NCBI GenBank assembly: GCA_017998495.1
Contig: JAGOCY010000104.1
Coordinates: 1-5,932 of the forward strand
Direction of reading: 5' to 3'
DNA: 5,932 nucleotides
Source: Corallincola sp.
GTDB lineage: Bacteria > Pseudomonadota > Gammaproteobacteria > Enterobacterales > Neiellaceae
Positions 5,400 to 5,932 of the stretch are shown here, one piece after another. Each line of letters begins with the position of its first letter. Position 1 is the first letter of the stretch. The position numbers and the translations under genes are program-made. The notes under the pieces were generated by a model. It saw only the letters and a list, made by a program, of their open reading frames with translations, had not been told where the DNA came from and did not search any database.

Positions 5400-5547
5400 G
5401 CCGCCGCGCGGCGGCGATGCCACTGCGCGGCGGCGATGCCACTGCGTGGCGGCAGATGCGCCTGCGGCGCCCGGAGTGGGGTTCCGACCCCACACGACGG
5501 GCAGGAAGGCCGTTTCCGCACGGCCTCCCTGCACCCACCGGCGGCCC
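5400..5547. repeat. Multi-hairpin repeat element, copy 2
   Basis: This is the second copy, in direct orientation to the one at 4462-4635. Hairpins in order are GCCGC-CGC-GCGGC (5400-5412), GCCAC-TGC-GCGGC with one mismatch (5419-5431), GCCAC-TGC-GTGGC (5438-5450), GCGCC-TGC-GGCGC (5458-5470), GTGGGGT-TCCG-ACCCCAC (5476-5493), and the 13-bp stem around TTCCGC (5501-5532). The second and third are tandem units with a 19-nt period. At 5458-5470 and 5476-5493 both arms differ from copy 1, yet pairing is kept. Positions 5495-5547 are identical to 4583-4635. The element lies in the upstream region of the reverse-strand STAS-like gene. Confidence 0.85.
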
Positions 5548-5849
5548 CCACGTTCACCACCATCAGGATCTTGTGACTGTTCTGCCGTCCTGCGGGGTCG
5601 CCACAAAGTCACCTCCCTATGCCTTAGTGGCTTTCGCCGCCATCCAGGCGACTCAACCCCTACGCCCAGCTGGCCGTGCAGCGTTTGCTAGCAGTGCGGG
5701 TGGTGATCGAGGTGGATGGAACTACGCGCTTGTCCTGCGTACGAATGTAGGTACAAAATCAGCCGCATGAAACACTGTGGTCGCCAATCATTGGTACGCA
5801 GAAACGAGCGTATCGGTGATACCTGTTAGGACTCAGAGATATCAGCTTT
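5548..5849. other. Gene-poor stretch with a shift in base composition
   Basis: I find no convincing gene here. One forward frame (5627-5756) reads in part LNPYAQLAVQRLLAVRVVIEVDG, which looks protein-like and might be a gene remnant, but it begins just after a stop and has no start codon that I would trust. From about 5730 the sequence becomes richer in A and T than the rest of the window. An inverted repeat sits at 5735-5801 and a small GTATC/GATAC palindrome at 5809-5821. Confidence 0.45.
5735..5801. repeat. 13-bp inverted repeat, one mismatch, 41-nt spacer
   Basis: CTGCGTACGAATG (5735-5747) is the reverse complement of CATTGGTACGCAG (5789-5801) except at one position. It lies where the GC-rich sequence gives way to more AT-rich DNA, 48 nt before the start of the last gene. 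It could be an operator, a recombination site or a remnant of a mobile element end; the sequence alone does not decide. Confidence 0.7.
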
Positions 5850-5932
5850 ATGAAAGATCAGTACTTCGGAGACATCAACGATTATCGGAAATATGGGCTG
5901 TTGCGCGCTGTAGTTCGTGCAAGTGGGTTTCG
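5850..5932 (+). CDS. Conserved hypothetical protein, N-terminus only
   Basis: The frame starts at ATG 5850 and runs off the window after 27 complete codons. It begins MKDQYFGDINDYRKYGLLR, an N-terminus I recognise from a widespread family of uncharacterised bacterial proteins of scattered distribution; I know of no assigned function. Upstream, AGGA (5828-5831) is rather far from the ATG (18 nt) to be a good ribosome-binding site, so the start rests mainly on the conserved N-terminus. Base composition is less GC-rich than in the nas genes, consistent with a separate, possibly acquired segment. No catalytic motif can be judged from this short piece. Confidence 0.75.
   Translation, partial: MKDQYFGDINDYRKYGLLRAVVRASGF

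Noticed and set aside
5322..5612. Upstream extension of the STAS-like gene to 5612 (238 aa in total)
   Set aside because: The added 97 residues are Arg/Gly/Ala-rich and translate the hairpin repeat. The sensible start with a ribosome-binding site is at 5321.
5398..5770. Forward open frames across repeat copy 2 and beyond
   Set aside because: Their sequence is the translated repeat (similar Arg/Pro-rich peptides come from copy 1), with no family resemblance.
5791..5821. Sigma-70 promoter for the last gene (TTGGTA ... TGATAC)
   Set aside because: The spacing is 19-20 nt and both boxes are imperfect, and the bases overlap the inverted repeat; too weak to list.

Overview
This window reads as chromosomal DNA from a GC-rich gammaproteobacterium. 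The transaldolase is of the E. coli TalB type. A nitrate transporter is paired with a fused phosphatase-kinase, as in the pseudomonad nas locus. The nitrogen-control signals (NtrC, sigma-54) are of the enteric/pseudomonad kind. I cannot name the genus; a relative of the Aeromonadales is only a guess.

Layout. Positions 3-860 hold a 5'-truncated transaldolase gene with all visible catalytic residues in register. Positions 861-1208 form a dense control region for nitrate assimilation: a near-perfect NtrC operator (907-923), a sigma-54 promoter (1020-1035), and a transcribed leader with a hexaloop hairpin (1089-1102). That hairpin is mutually exclusive with an intrinsic terminator (1095-1142). 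This is the arrangement expected for antitermination by an ANTAR protein (NasT or NasR). Two co-directional genes follow, 31 nt apart: a NarK/NasA-type nitrate/nitrite transporter (1209-2675) and a PP2C phosphatase/Ser-Thr kinase fusion with a C-terminal membrane anchor (2707-4449). Nitrogen limitation would fire the sigma-54 promoter, nitrate would release the terminator, and the transporter would be made with a putative signalling partner. The reductase genes expected in such an operon (nirBD/nasC) do not follow.

The nas pair ends in about 1.4 kb of repeat-rich DNA (4450-5849). Two direct copies of a multi-hairpin element (4462-4635 and 5400-5547) flank one small reverse-strand gene (4896-5321) that resembles a STAS/SpoIIAA-like protein. 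The copies share an identical 53-bp block. Two of their other hairpins differ in sequence but keep their pairing through matched changes in both arms, so structure seems to be conserved. I do not recognise this element.

From about 5730 the sequence becomes visibly richer in A and T. It contains a 13-bp inverted repeat (5735-5747/5789-5801) and then the start of an uncharacterised conserved gene (5850 to the window end), which suggests the edge of an accessory segment.
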